Source: Microglena sp. YARC (taxonomy: Eukaryota; Chlorophyta; Chlorophyceae; Chlamydomonadales; Chlamydomonadaceae). Taken from it: a stretch of DNA of 64,000 nucleotides. Below are positions 42,606-52,700 of this stretch, in pieces; position 1 is the stretch's first letter, and each line of letters begins with the position of its first letter. The notes under the pieces are model-generated. The model worked only from the letters and a program-made list of their open reading frames with translations, ran no database searches and was not told where the DNA came from. The position numbers and the translations under genes are program-made. Location: positions 12,242,255 through 12,306,254 of the forward strand of contig CM039466.1 of NCBI GenBank assembly GCA_022414725.1. The letters are read 5' to 3'.

Positions 42606-43440
42606 ATTATTAGCTCCTTTAGTCCTCCACAAGTGTACCAAGGCAGTGCAAGCTGATGACCACCAACACATCACTTTACGTAGCTCCTTTTGTCCTCCAA
42701 AAGTCTACCGGAGGCAGTGCAAGCTGATGATCACCAACATATAAGTTTGTGTAGCTCCTGTAGTCCTCAACAAATCTACCGGATCCAGTGCAAGCTGATG
42801 ATCACCAACACATCAGATAAGGTAACTCCTCTAGTCCTTCAAAAGTGTAAAGGATCCAGTGCAAGCTGATGATCACCAGCATATGAGTTTGTGTGGCCTT
42901 TCTAGTCCTCCACAAGTATACCAATGCAGTGCAAACTGATGATCACCAACATGTGAGTTTGTGTGGCCTTTCTAGTCCTCCACAAGTATACCAATGCAGT
43001 GCAAACTGATGATCACCAACATGTGAGTTTGTGTGGCCTTTCTAGTCCTCCACAAGAACACCAATACAGTGCAAACTGATGATCACCAACATATGAGTTT
43101 GTCTAGCTCCTCAAGTCCTCCACAAGTCTACCGGAGGCAGTGCAAGCTGTTGGTCACCAACATATCAGTTTGTGCACCTCCTCTAGTCCTCCACAAGTGT
43201 ACCAAGGCAGTGCAAGCTGATGATCACCAACAAATCAGTTTCTGTAGCCTTTCTAGTCCTCCACAAGTGTACCAAGGCAGTGCAAGCTGATGATCACCAA
43301 CACATGAGTTTGTGTAGCTCCTTGAGTCCTCCACAAGTCAACCGGAAGTGGTGCACGCTGATGACCAACAACATATCAGTTTGTGTAGCTCTATTCCTCC
43401 CCAAATCTACCGGAAGTGGTGCAAGCTGATGATGTATGCA
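42606..43440. repeat. ~70-bp minisatellite, about 12 copies
   Basis: Units carry AGTCCTCCACAAGTGTACC, GGCAGTGCAAGCTGATGATC and ACCAACATATGAGTTTGTG. Copies differ by point changes and small indels. Frames of 70-85 codons here are repeat translations. Confidence 0.9.
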
Positions 43441-43890
43441 TGAATGTCTATCGATGGAGGGCACTGAAATTTTTGGGGGACTTCGGACCCCTTCTATTTG
43501 GCTTTAAAGGATGTATTCTTGGTGTATAAGGGTGCTGTGTTTTGCATAGCTCCTTCCCAATTCTGCTGACTGAAGAGCAAGGCAGGCATTAATGTCTATC
43601 CATGGAGGGCACTGAACATTTGAGGGGATTTCAGCTCCCTTCGATTGGGGCTCAAAGGGTGTATAAGGGTGCTGTATTTTGTTTAGCTCCTTCCCCATTC
43701 TGCTCGCGGAAGAGCGAGGCAGGCATAAATGGCTATCCATGGAAGGCGCTGAATATTTGAGGGGACTTTGGCTCCCTTTTATTGGGGCTCAAAGGGTATA
43801 TAAGGGTGTTGTATTTTGTTTAGCTCCTCCCCAATTCTGCCCACTGAAGAGCAAGGCAGGCAAGAACCGCCATCCATGGAGGGAGCATGA
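43440..43890. repeat. ~145-bp tandem repeat, three copies
   Basis: Shared blocks are TTGGGGCTCAAAGGGTGTAT, GGGTGCTGTATTTTG, CTCCTTCCC and CTATCCATGGAGGGCACTGA. Each copy is separated by 1-5% visible differences. Confidence 0.8.
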
Positions 43891-43916
43891 CTAAAAGAGA
43901 GTTGGGAAAAAGTCCT

Positions 43917-44046
43917 AAGCAGCGTCGCAAGCGACGCGGAAAATTGGCGGAGAGCGTTGGCAACGGAATCGAGCGGATTGAAGCCAGTTAGGTGCGAAAC
44001 AGTTGGCTGACGTGTCAAGCTTTGTCGGGGAGGAGGGCGGGGGGTC

Positions 44047-44077
<31 letters not shown>

Positions 44078-44155
44078 CGGACGCATAGACGGACAACGGG
44101 GTGACCCTGGGGGGACCTGCTCCCCAGAAGGGGGGGGAGCTCCGCCAAAAACTCA
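43917..44155 (+). mobile_element. Element C, copy with terminal hairpin
   Basis: Starts with the hairpin GCGTCGCAAGCGACGC, then ATTGGCGGAGAGCGTTGGCA, a GGGGG run (44041-44072), GACAACGGGGTGACCC and CTCCCCAGAAGG, ending GCTCCGCCAAAAA. Ends are inverted: TTGGCGGAG / CTCCGCCAA. The same element occurs at 45600-45795 and ten or more times in the 49-59 kb array. It has no coding capacity. Confidence 0.7.
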
Positions 44156-44218
44156 TCCACAAGTCACGACCGCAATGATGTTTCGAGAGGAGGGGGGCAC
44201 GGTTGCCTAAATAAATAA

Positions 44219-44285
44219 ATACTACGCCCTATTACGAGGTGTGAGGTTGAGGGGGCTAGCCCGTCTGCTGGCACTGGGGCCAAGC
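44219..44285 (-). repeat. R1 tail fragment
   Basis: The reverse complement matches the last ~65 bases of R1 (GCAGACGGGCTAG.., CAACCTCACACCTCGTAATA) and is followed by (ATTT)n at 44203-44218. Confidence 0.65.
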
Positions 44286-44327
44286 ATCAAGCATGTGTTG
44301 CCATCAATGGAGGGCACATTATTTGTT

Positions 44328-44562
44328 GGGGCTACGCGTATCAGTTTCTAGGCAGCTCCCTTTCTCTGTTCTTGAGACAAACCTGCAGCTAGGTGGTGTG
44401 TCTGAAAGCTGACATGACAAGCATTCCAATACAGCTTCAAGAATTGGGTTTCACCCAGTGGCTGGCTATTGGAGCTGACAGGAATCTGCCGGGATGCTTC
44501 AAGCATTTGGGTTCACCCAGTGGCTAGCTATTGGATCTGGCGGGAAGCTGTCATAAGTAGCA
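44328..44562. mobile_element. TIR element family T2, copy 3
   Basis: Left end GGGCTACGCGTATCAGTTTC then TAGGCAGCTCCC; right end GGAAGCTGTCATAAGTAGC. The interior contains a duplicated block (GGGTTTCACCCAGTGGCTGG / GGGTTCACCCAGTGGCTAG). Confidence 0.6.
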
Positions 44563-44742
44563 AAAAAATGAAGCAGTGATGAAACACTCTCAACGGTATT
44601 CGACTTGCTGACATGACTGATGGCAGCAGCCTCGCATGGGCTTGGAGGAGCTCCGTGATTGGCGTGGCTTGGAGGAGCTCCGTGATTGGCGTGGCTTGAA
44701 GGAGCTCCGTGATTGAGTCTAGCATTTCGTGAGGCGGTAGCA

Positions 44743-45092
44743 TCATGACACTGTAACGTATGAATACGTCTTAGCTTGCATATAAGGAGTAACCGGATGG
44801 CAAGGGTATTATCCTCGCTATTGTCTACCTCAGAGCGCCAAGCTCGTGCTTTGATGCTTCTTCATCATCATTTCGTGAGGGGGCATCATCATGACACTGT
44901 AACGTATGGATATGTCTTAGCTTGTGTATAAGGAGTACCGGCATGGCAAAGGTTTGATCCTCGCTATTGCCTGCCTCAGAGCGCCAAGCTCGTGCTTTTA
45001 TGCTCCTTCATCATCATTTCGCGAGGGGGCAGCATCATGACACCATTCTGTACAGCTCCTGAGGGGGCAGCATCATGACACCATTCTGTACA
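44743..45092. repeat. ~130-bp tandem repeat running into the SAM gene 3' flank
   Basis: GCATCATGACACTGTAACGT, TATAAGGAGTA and CAGAGCGCCAAGCTCGTGC occur in two full units. Then CAGCATCATGACACCATTCTG is repeated three times up to the SAM gene stop codon. Confidence 0.8.
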
Positions 45093-45095
45093 GCA

Positions 45096-48024
45096 TCATG
45101 ACACCATTCTGTACAGCTCCTCCACGATTCGTAGACGCGACCCAAGTGATTGGATCCCCAACTGGTCTCGGAGGATGGTGTGGACGAATCGGATGTTGGT
45201 CGTCAGCCTGCATGGGAAATTTTTACGTTGTTTTAGTACGGTTGTTGATTGAGTGATTGATTGAGTGAGTTATTGAAAGATTGAGTGATTGAGTGATGAG
45301 TGATTTAATGATCGAAATATTGAGTGATTAAGTGAGTGATTGAAATATTAAGTTAGTGATTGAGCGATTTAGTGATTGATTAATTGAGTGAGTGATGAGT
45401 GATTTAGTGATTCAGAGATTGAGTGATTAAGAGAGTGATTTAGTTGATGAGTGATTGGTTGAGTGATTGAGTGAGGGACTATAAATGTGATGATGATTGC
45501 ATTTGTTCTGGTGCCATACCGGACTCTAAATGTGCCTGCTGCATGACGGAGTCGAGGGGGAATTCTGAACACAAAGGAAAAAAGGAAAGACAAGTTCAAT
45601 GCAGTGTCGCCTGCAAAAAATTGGCGGAGAGTGATCGCGAGGGAGCGACAGGTGGCAACGGAAGCGAGTTAGTTACGAGACCTTTGGCTGCCGTGTCGGG
45701 CTTAATCACGGTCAGATGGATGGATGGTCGACCGGACAAATGGGTAACACTGGGGGCTCCCGCCCCCCAGAAGGGGGGCCCTGCCAAAAACAACAAGAAG
45801 AAAACGGATGTGCCAATCTATTAACATAATAAACCTGATGAACATATTACCTTGCGAGTACTGATAAGTGAGTGATTGATTGATTGAGTGAGCGAGCGGG
45901 GTACTGTATATGATGAAGATGATAAACATAATACATTGTGAGTACTCTTAAGTGAGTGAGTGAGTGAGCGAGGCGCTGTACATGCTTAACATAATGTACA
46001 TAATGCACATAATGAAAATAATAAAGATGATGCACATAATAAATATGATAAACATGATCAATATAATAAAGATGATGTACATAATAAATATGATTAACAT
46101 GATCAACATAATAAAGATGATGCACATAATAAATATGATAAACATGATCAACATAATAAAGATGATGCACATAATAAATATGATAAACATGATCAATATA
46201 ATAAAGATGATGCACATGATAAATATGATAAACATGATAAATATAATAAAGATGATGCACATAATAAATATGATAAACATGATCAATATAATTAAGATGA
46301 TGCACATAATATGATAAACATGATCAATATAATAAAGATGATACACATAATACATATGATAAACATGATCAACATAATAAAGATGATGCACATAATAAAT
46401 ATGATAAACATGATCAATATAATAAAGATGATGCACATAATAAATATGATAAACATGATCAATATAATAAAGATGATGCACATAATAAATATGATAAGCA
46501 CGATAAGCATGATGAACATAATAAAGCTGATAAGATGATAAACATAATAAATATGATGAACGTATTACCGTGTAGGTCCAACAAGAGCCTTGTGAGTACT
46601 GTTAAGTGAGCGATTGAGTGATAGAGTGAGTGAGCGAAGGAATGTACATAATAAATATGATAAAAAGATGGACATATTACCGTGCTAGTCCAGCAAGAGC
46701 CACGCCATCAATCTCTTGCTCTCTGAACTTGATGCAAGCCTCAGGGCATCGGATTTTGTTCAGCCATTCGTCAACCTGCAAGGGACAGGTTGGGGCCATG
46801 GTGGTGGGTGATGGGTGGTGGGTGATTGGTGATGGGTGGTGGGTGATGGGTAGTGGGTGATGGGTGGTAGGTGATGGTGCAGAAGGTCATTGGGGTACAT
46901 GGTCAACACGAATAAGGCGCAGTGTAGCATGCAGACAGATGGATTATGAATGATGACAGATGGATTATGAATGATGACAGATGGATTATGAATGATGACA
47001 GATGGATTATGAATGATGACAGATGGATTATGAATGATGACAGATGGATTATGAATGATGACAGATGGATTATGAATGATGACAGATGGATTATGAATGA
47101 TGACAGATGGATTATGAATGATGACAGATGGATTATGAATGATGACAGATGGATTATGAATGATGACAGATGGATTATGAATGATGGCAGACGGATTATG
47201 AATGATGAAAAACGGATTACGAATGATGACAGATGGATTATGAATTATGGCAAATACATTGTGCATTATGAATTATGACAAATGCATGATGAATTGTGAC
47301 AAATGCATTATGAATTTCGACAAATGCATTATGAACTACGACACATGCATTATAAATATGCAAATTCACGTCTGCTGATAAGTACAGGAGTACACATGCA
47401 GCAGTACAGCCTGCTACTAATCTACATCTCTGGTATATGTACATAAGATTCAGTATCTTGACATCCTGAGATACCTTTTCAATGTGCCCATTGGTTTTGC
47501 TCTCCTGTACAAAAATGTAAATATGCAATTATGTTACAGCCCAAAATATGTTGATTGTTCACACAACTTAACCAAAACCTGTTGATTGTTAGCACACTCC
47601 TATTATTGGTTAAGCGTTCCTCTACAACAACGTATTTCTGTGATTATGTTTCAGTCCAGGATTTTTTATATTTATTTTATTTTCTGTGATTATGTTTCAG
47701 TCCAGGATTTATTGTATTTATTTTATTTCTGTGATTATGTTTCAGTCCAGGATTTATTATATTTATTTTATTTCTGTGATTATGTTTCAGTCCAGGGGTG
47801 GGCCAAATAGCAGGGACTAGCTCAACCATGACAGGAAGGGCTAAAAAGAAAAAGCATTGATAAACTGAATCCCAAACAATCGCTTTACCGACAGACAGAC
47901 AGACAACAAAAGTCAATTGAAAAATCTGTCATGCTTGTACCTCTTCAAAGGTCCAGCCACCTAGGCGAGGATCAATGGGAGCTGCTAGGGTTAGTTGCTC
48001 TGGTGACGCATAGCTGTCATCTGG
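45096..48024 (-). CDS. SAM-domain protein, last four exons (partial)
   Basis: Minus-strand exons are 48024-47941 (28 codons), 47504-47475 (10-codon microexon ESKTNGHIEK), 46775-46681 and 45207-45096, all with AG acceptors and GT donors. Phases run 0, 0, 2 and join in frame to TGA at 45098-45096. The last two form a sterile alpha motif. The first half reads VDEWLNKIRCPEACIKFRE and EIDGVALAGLAR; the second reads QLGIQSLGSRLRIVEELYRM, with the usual LGI..LG.R..I signature. The codon split across the intron (CG|G) restores Arg. The first exon reads SYASPEQLTLAAPIDPRLGG then WTFEE and is not recognised. SAM domains mediate protein-protein oligomerisation or RNA binding; here the role is unknown. 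The N-terminal part lies upstream of the satellite and gap, so the full architecture is unknown. Introns are filled by minisatellites. Confidence 0.8.
45230..45480. repeat. TGAGTGAT low-complexity tract (SAM intron)
   Basis: Degenerate ATTGAGTGATTGAGTGAG-type sequence immediately upstream of the final SAM exon acceptor, on its minus strand. Confidence 0.85.
45600..45795 (+). mobile_element. Element C, copy in SAM intron
   Basis: AAAATTGGCGGAGAGTGATC, then GTGGCAACGGAAGCGAGTTA, TGCCGTGTCGGGCTTAATC, GGATGGATGG, GTAACACTGGGGGCTCCCGC and GGCCCTGCCAAAAA. Opposite orientation to the copies in the satellite array. Confidence 0.75.
46010..46545. repeat. 45-bp minisatellite in SAM intron, about 11-12 copies
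   Basis: The unit contains ATAATAAAGATGATGCACAT, AATAAATATGATAAACATGA and TCAAT. Its frames encode Met-Ile-Asn or His-Tyr repeats, a translation artefact. At 46560-46600 a partial duplicate of the SAM exon 3' end (GGTCCAACAAGAGCC) follows. Confidence 0.9.
46795..46890. repeat. GGTGGGTGATG repeat
   Basis: Short GGTGGTGGGTGATGGGT units directly upstream (minus strand) of the SAM exon acceptor at 46776-46778. Confidence 0.85.
46935..47255. repeat. 21-bp minisatellite, about 15 copies
   Basis: Unit GATGACAGATGGATTATGAAT, nearly perfect over 12 units, then decaying. No spacers, so not a CRISPR. It lies in the intron between the microexon and the first SAM exon. Confidence 0.95.
47635..47895 (-). 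mobile_element. SINE-2, copy 5, with its boundary duplicated four times
   Basis: The SINE-2 body occupies 47775-47895 on the minus strand. Upstream, 48-bp units of TCTGTGATTATGTTTCAGTC plus CAGGATTTATT and TTATTTTATT occur at about 47638, 47685, 47728 and 47771. The last joins the full SINE (GTCCAGGGGTGGGCC). The tail-end segment has therefore been tandemly duplicated. Confidence 0.75.
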
Positions 48025-48257
48025 CTAATCAGAGAAACTTGGTTCTGCTACAACACAAGTCAATTGAACTCTGGATCATGAACCATCACTCGTGCTCGTA
48101 CCTCTTCAAAGGTCCAGCCACCTAGGCGAGGATCAAGGAGGGCGGTTTGGGACAGTTGCTCTGGTGAAGCATAGCTGTTGTCTAGCATAGAAACTGGGTT
48201 CTGCTACAACACAAGTCGATTGAACTCTGGATCATGAACAATCACTCATGCTTGTAC

Positions 48258-48451
48258 CAGGGTAATTCAAAGCACGCGCTTTTGCGCTTTTGAGCGCTGA
48301 CTTTTTGACCCCCTCTGCACTTTAAGCACAGTTTTTTGAAACCCCTTGTGGGTGCTGCAAGCAATTTTTGCGCTGTTTGCACTACAAAGCGCAGTTTTTT
48401 GGTTTCAAGTGCGCTAAAGCGCTGGCCAATTTGGCCATTTGAAGTACCCTG
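48258..48451. mobile_element. hAT-like MITE family M, copy inside a satellite unit
   Basis: 194 bp with ends CAGGGTAATTCAAAG / TTTGAAGTACCCTG and a perfect 8-bp duplication GCTTGTAC (48250-48257, 48452-48459). Neighbouring units show the uninterrupted target (CATGCTTGTACC or CTCGTACCTC), which proves both boundaries. Confidence 0.97.
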
Positions 48452-49507
48452 GCTTGTACCTGTTTAAAGGTCCAGCCATATAGGCAAGGCTCAAGAGGAG
48501 CTGCTAGGGTCAATTACTCTGGTGGAGCATAGCTGTCTTCCAACATAGAAACTGGTTTTCGCTACAACACAAGTCAATATCTCTAGAACTCTGGATCATG
48601 AACAATAACTCGTGCTCGTACCTCTTCAAAGGTCCAGCCATCTAGCAAAAGGATCAAGGGGGGCGGCTAGGGACAGTTGCTCTGGTCAAGCATAGATGCC
48701 GTCAAAATATAAACTTGGTTCCGCTACAACACAAGTCAATTGAACTCTGGATCATGAACAATCACTCATGCTCGTACCTCTTCAAAGGTCCAGCCACCTA
48801 GGCGAGGATCAAGGAGGGCGGTTAGGGACAGTTGCTCTGGTGAAGCATAGCTGTTGTCTAACATAGAAACTGGGTTCTGCTACAACAAAAGTCAATTGAA
48901 CTCTGGATCATGAACAATCACTCGTGCTTGTACCTCTTCAAAGGTCCAGCCATCTAGGCAAGGATCAAGGGGAGCTGCTAGGGTCAATTGCTCTGGTGGA
49001 GCATAGCTGTCTTCCAACATAGAAACTGGTTTTCACTACAACACAAGTCAATCTCTCTAGAACTCTGGATCATGAACAATCACTCATGCTCGTACCTCTT
49101 CAAAGGTCCAGCCACCTAGGCGAGGATCAAGGAGGGCGGTTAGGGACAGATGCTCTGGTGAAGCATAGATGTCGTCTAGCATAGAAACTGGGTTCTGCTA
49201 CAACAAAAGTCAATTGAACTCTGGATCATGAACAATCACTCATGCTCGTACCTCTTCAAAGGTCCTGTCATCTAGGCATGTATGAAGGGAAGCTGCTAGG
49301 GACAGTGGCTCTGGTGAAGCATAGCTGTCTTTTAACATAGAAACTGGGTTCTGCTACAACAAAAGTCAATTGAACTCTGGATCATGAACAATCACTCATG
49401 CTCGTACCTCTTCAAAGGTCCAGCCACCTAGGCGAGGATCAAGGGGAGCTGCTAGGGACAGTGGCTGTGATCAAGCATAGCTGTCTTCCAACATAGAAAC
49501 TGTTTTT

Positions 49508-49722
49508 TTAGCAAAGCCCCCAATTCTGGGAAGCGGGAGCCCCCAGTGTTACCCATTTGTCCATCCGACCATCCATCCATCCATCCGTCTGACCGCGATG
49601 AAGCCCGACACGTCAGCCAACGGCCTCATAACTAACTCGCTTCCGTTGCCACCTGTCGCTCCCTCGCGATCACTCTCCGCCATTTTTTAGCGTCGCAGGC
49701 GCCGCTGCATCGAACTTGTCGC
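49508..49722 (-). mobile_element. Element C within the satellite (representative of ten)
   Basis: TTTTTTAGCAAAGCCCCCAA, TTCTGGGAAGCGGGAGCCCC, (CATC)n, GAAGCCCGACACGTCAGCC, CTAACTCGCTTCCGTTGCC, GATCACTCTCCGCCA, GCGTCGCAGGCGCC. The flanks ATAGAAACTG and ATCGAACTTG match at 8 of 10 positions and may be an old target duplication. All later copies share the same junctions, so one insertion was amplified with the array. Confidence 0.8.
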
Positions 49723-52700
49723 TACAACACAAGTCAACATCTCTAGAACTCTGGATCATGAACAATCACTCGTGCTCGTACCTCTTCAAAGGTCCAGCCA
49801 TCTAGGAAAGGATCAAGGGGGGCGGCTAGGGACAGTTGCTCTGGTCAAGCATAGATGCCATCAAAATAGAAACTTGGTTCCGCTACAACACAAGTCAATT
49901 GAACTCTGGATCATGAACAATCACTCATGCTCGTACCTCTTCAAAGGTCCAGCCACCTAGGCGAGGATCAAGGAGGGCGGTTAGAGACAGTTGCTCTGGT
50001 GAAGCATAGCTGTTGTCTAACATAGAAACTGGGTTCTGCTACAACAAAAGTCAATTGAACTCTGGATCATGAACAATCACTCATGCTCGTACCTCTTCAA
50101 AGGTCCAGCCACCTAGGCGAGGATCAAGGGGAACTGCTAGGGACAGTGGCTGTGATCAAGCATAGCTGTCTTCCAACATAGAAACTGTTTTTTGGCGGAG
50201 CCCCCAATTCTGGGAAGCGGGAGCCCCCAGTGTTACCCATTTGTCCATCCGACCATCCATCCATCCATCCGTCTGACCGCGATGAAGCCCGACACGTCAG
50301 CCAACGGCCTCATAACTAACTCGCTTCCGTTGCCACCTGTCGCTCCCTCGCGATCACTCTCCGCCATTTTTTAGCGTCGCAGGCGCCGCTCCATCGAACT
50401 TGTCGCTACAACACAAGTCAACATCTCTAGAACTCTGGATCATGAACAATCACTCGTGCTCGTACCTCTTCAAAGGTCCAGCCATCTAGGAAAGGATCAA
50501 GGGGGGCGGCTAGGGACAGTTGCTCTGGTCAAGCATAGATGCCATCAAAATAGAAACTTGGTTCCGCTACAACACAAGTCAATTGAACTCTGGATCATGA
50601 ACAATCACTCATGCTCGTACCTCTTCAAAGGTCCAGCCACCTAGGCGAGGATCAAGGAGGGCGGTTAGGGACAGTTGCTCTGGTGAAGCATAGCTGTTGT
50701 CTAACATAGAAACTGGGTTCTGCTACAACAAAAGTCAATTGAACTCTGGATCATGAACAATCACTCGTGCTTGTAGCTCTTCAAAGGTCCAGCCATCTAG
50801 GCAAGGATCAAGGGGAGCTGCTAGGGTCAATTGCTCTGGTGGAGCATAGCTGTCTTCCAACATAGAAACTGGTTTTCACTACAACACAAGTCAATATCTC
50901 TAGAACTCTGGATCATGAACAATCACTCATGCTCGTACCTCTTCAAAGGTCCAGCCACCTAGGCGAGGATCAAGGAGGGCGGTTAGGGACAGATGCTCTG
51001 GTGAAGCATAGATGTCGTCTAGCATAGAAACTGGGTTCTGCTACAACAAAAGTCAATTGAACTCTGGATCATGAACAATCACTCATGCTCGTACCTCTTC
51101 AAAGGTCCTGTCATCTAGGCATGTATGAAGGGAAGCTGCTAGGGACAGTGGCTCTGGTGAAGCATAGCTGTCTTTTAACATAGAAACTGGGTTCTGCTAC
51201 AACAAAAGTCAATTGAACTCTGGATCATGAACAATCACTCATGCTCGTACCTCTTCAAAGGTCCAGCCACCTAGGCGAGGATCAAGGGGAGCTGCTAGGG
51301 ACAGTGGCTGTGATCAAGCATAGCTGTCTTCCAACATAGAAACTTTTTTTTAGCAAAGCCCCAATTCTGGGAAGCGGGAGCCCCCAGTGTTACCCATTTG
51401 TCCATCCGACCATCCATCCATCCATCCGTCTGACCGCGATGAAGCCCGACACGTCAGCCAACGGCCTCATAACTAACTCGCTTCCGTTGCCACCTGTCGC
51501 TCCCTCGCGATCACTCTCCGCCATTTTTTTAGCGTCGCAGGCGCCGCTGCATCGAACTTGTCGCTACAACACAAGTCAACATCTCTAGAACTCTGGATCA
51601 TGAACAATCACTCGTGCTCGTACCTCTTCAAAGGTCCAGCCATCTAGGAAAGGATCAAGGGGGCGGCTAGGGACAGTTGCTCTGGTCAAGCATAGATGCC
51701 ATCAAAATAGAAACTTGGTTCCGCTACAACACAAGTCAATTGAACTCTGGATCATGAACAATCACTCATGCTCGTACCTCTTCAAAGGTCCAGCCACCTA
51801 GGCGAGGATCAAGGAGGGCGGTTAGGGACAGTTGCTCTGGTGAAGCATAGCTGTTGTCTAACATAGAAACTGGGTTCTGCTACAACAAAAGTCAATTGAA
51901 CTCTGGATCATGAACAATCACTCATGCTCGTACCTCTTCAAAGGTCCAGCCACCTAGGCGAGGATCAAGGGGAACTGCTAGGGACAGTGGCTGTGATCAA
52001 GCATAGCTGTCTTCCAACATAGAAAACTGTTTTTTGGCGGAGCCCCCAATTCTGGGAAGCGGGAGCCCCCAGTGTTACCCATTTGTCCATCCGACCATCC
52101 ATCCATCCATCCGTCTGACCGCGATGAAGCCCGACACGTCAGCCAACGGCCTCATAACTAACTCGCTTCCGTTGCCACCTGTCGCTCCCTCGCGATCACT
52201 CTCCGCCATTTTTTAGCGTCGCAGGCGCCGCTCCATCGAACTTGTCGCTACAACACAAGTCAACATCTCTAGAACTCTGGATCATGAACAATCACTCGTG
52301 CTCGTACCTCTTCAAAGGTCCAGCCATCTAGGAAAGGATCAAGGGGGGCGGCTAGGGACAGTTGCTCTGGTCAAGCATAGATGCCATCAAAATAGAAACT
52401 TGGTTCCGCTACAACACAAGTCAATTGAACTCTGGATCATGAACAATCACTCATGCTCGTACCTCTTCAAAGGTCCAGCCACCTAGGCGAGGATCAAGGA
52501 GGGCGGTTAGGGACAGTTGCTCTGGTGAAGCATAGCTGTTGTCTAACATAGAAACTGGGTTCTGCTACAACAAAAGTCAATTGAACTCTGGATCATGAAC
52601 AATCACTCGTGCTTGTAGCTCTTCAAAGGTCCAGCCATCTAGGCAAGGATCAAGGGGAGCTGCTAGGGTCAATTGCTCTGGTGGAGCATAGCTGTCTTCC

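Noticed and set aside
45847..46538. 150-177-codon His/Tyr- or Met/Ile-rich frames
   Set aside because: Translation of the 45-bp intronic minisatellite in several frames.
46935..47255. CRISPR-like regular array
   Set aside because: The 21-bp units are contiguous with no spacers, in a eukaryotic intron; it is a minisatellite.
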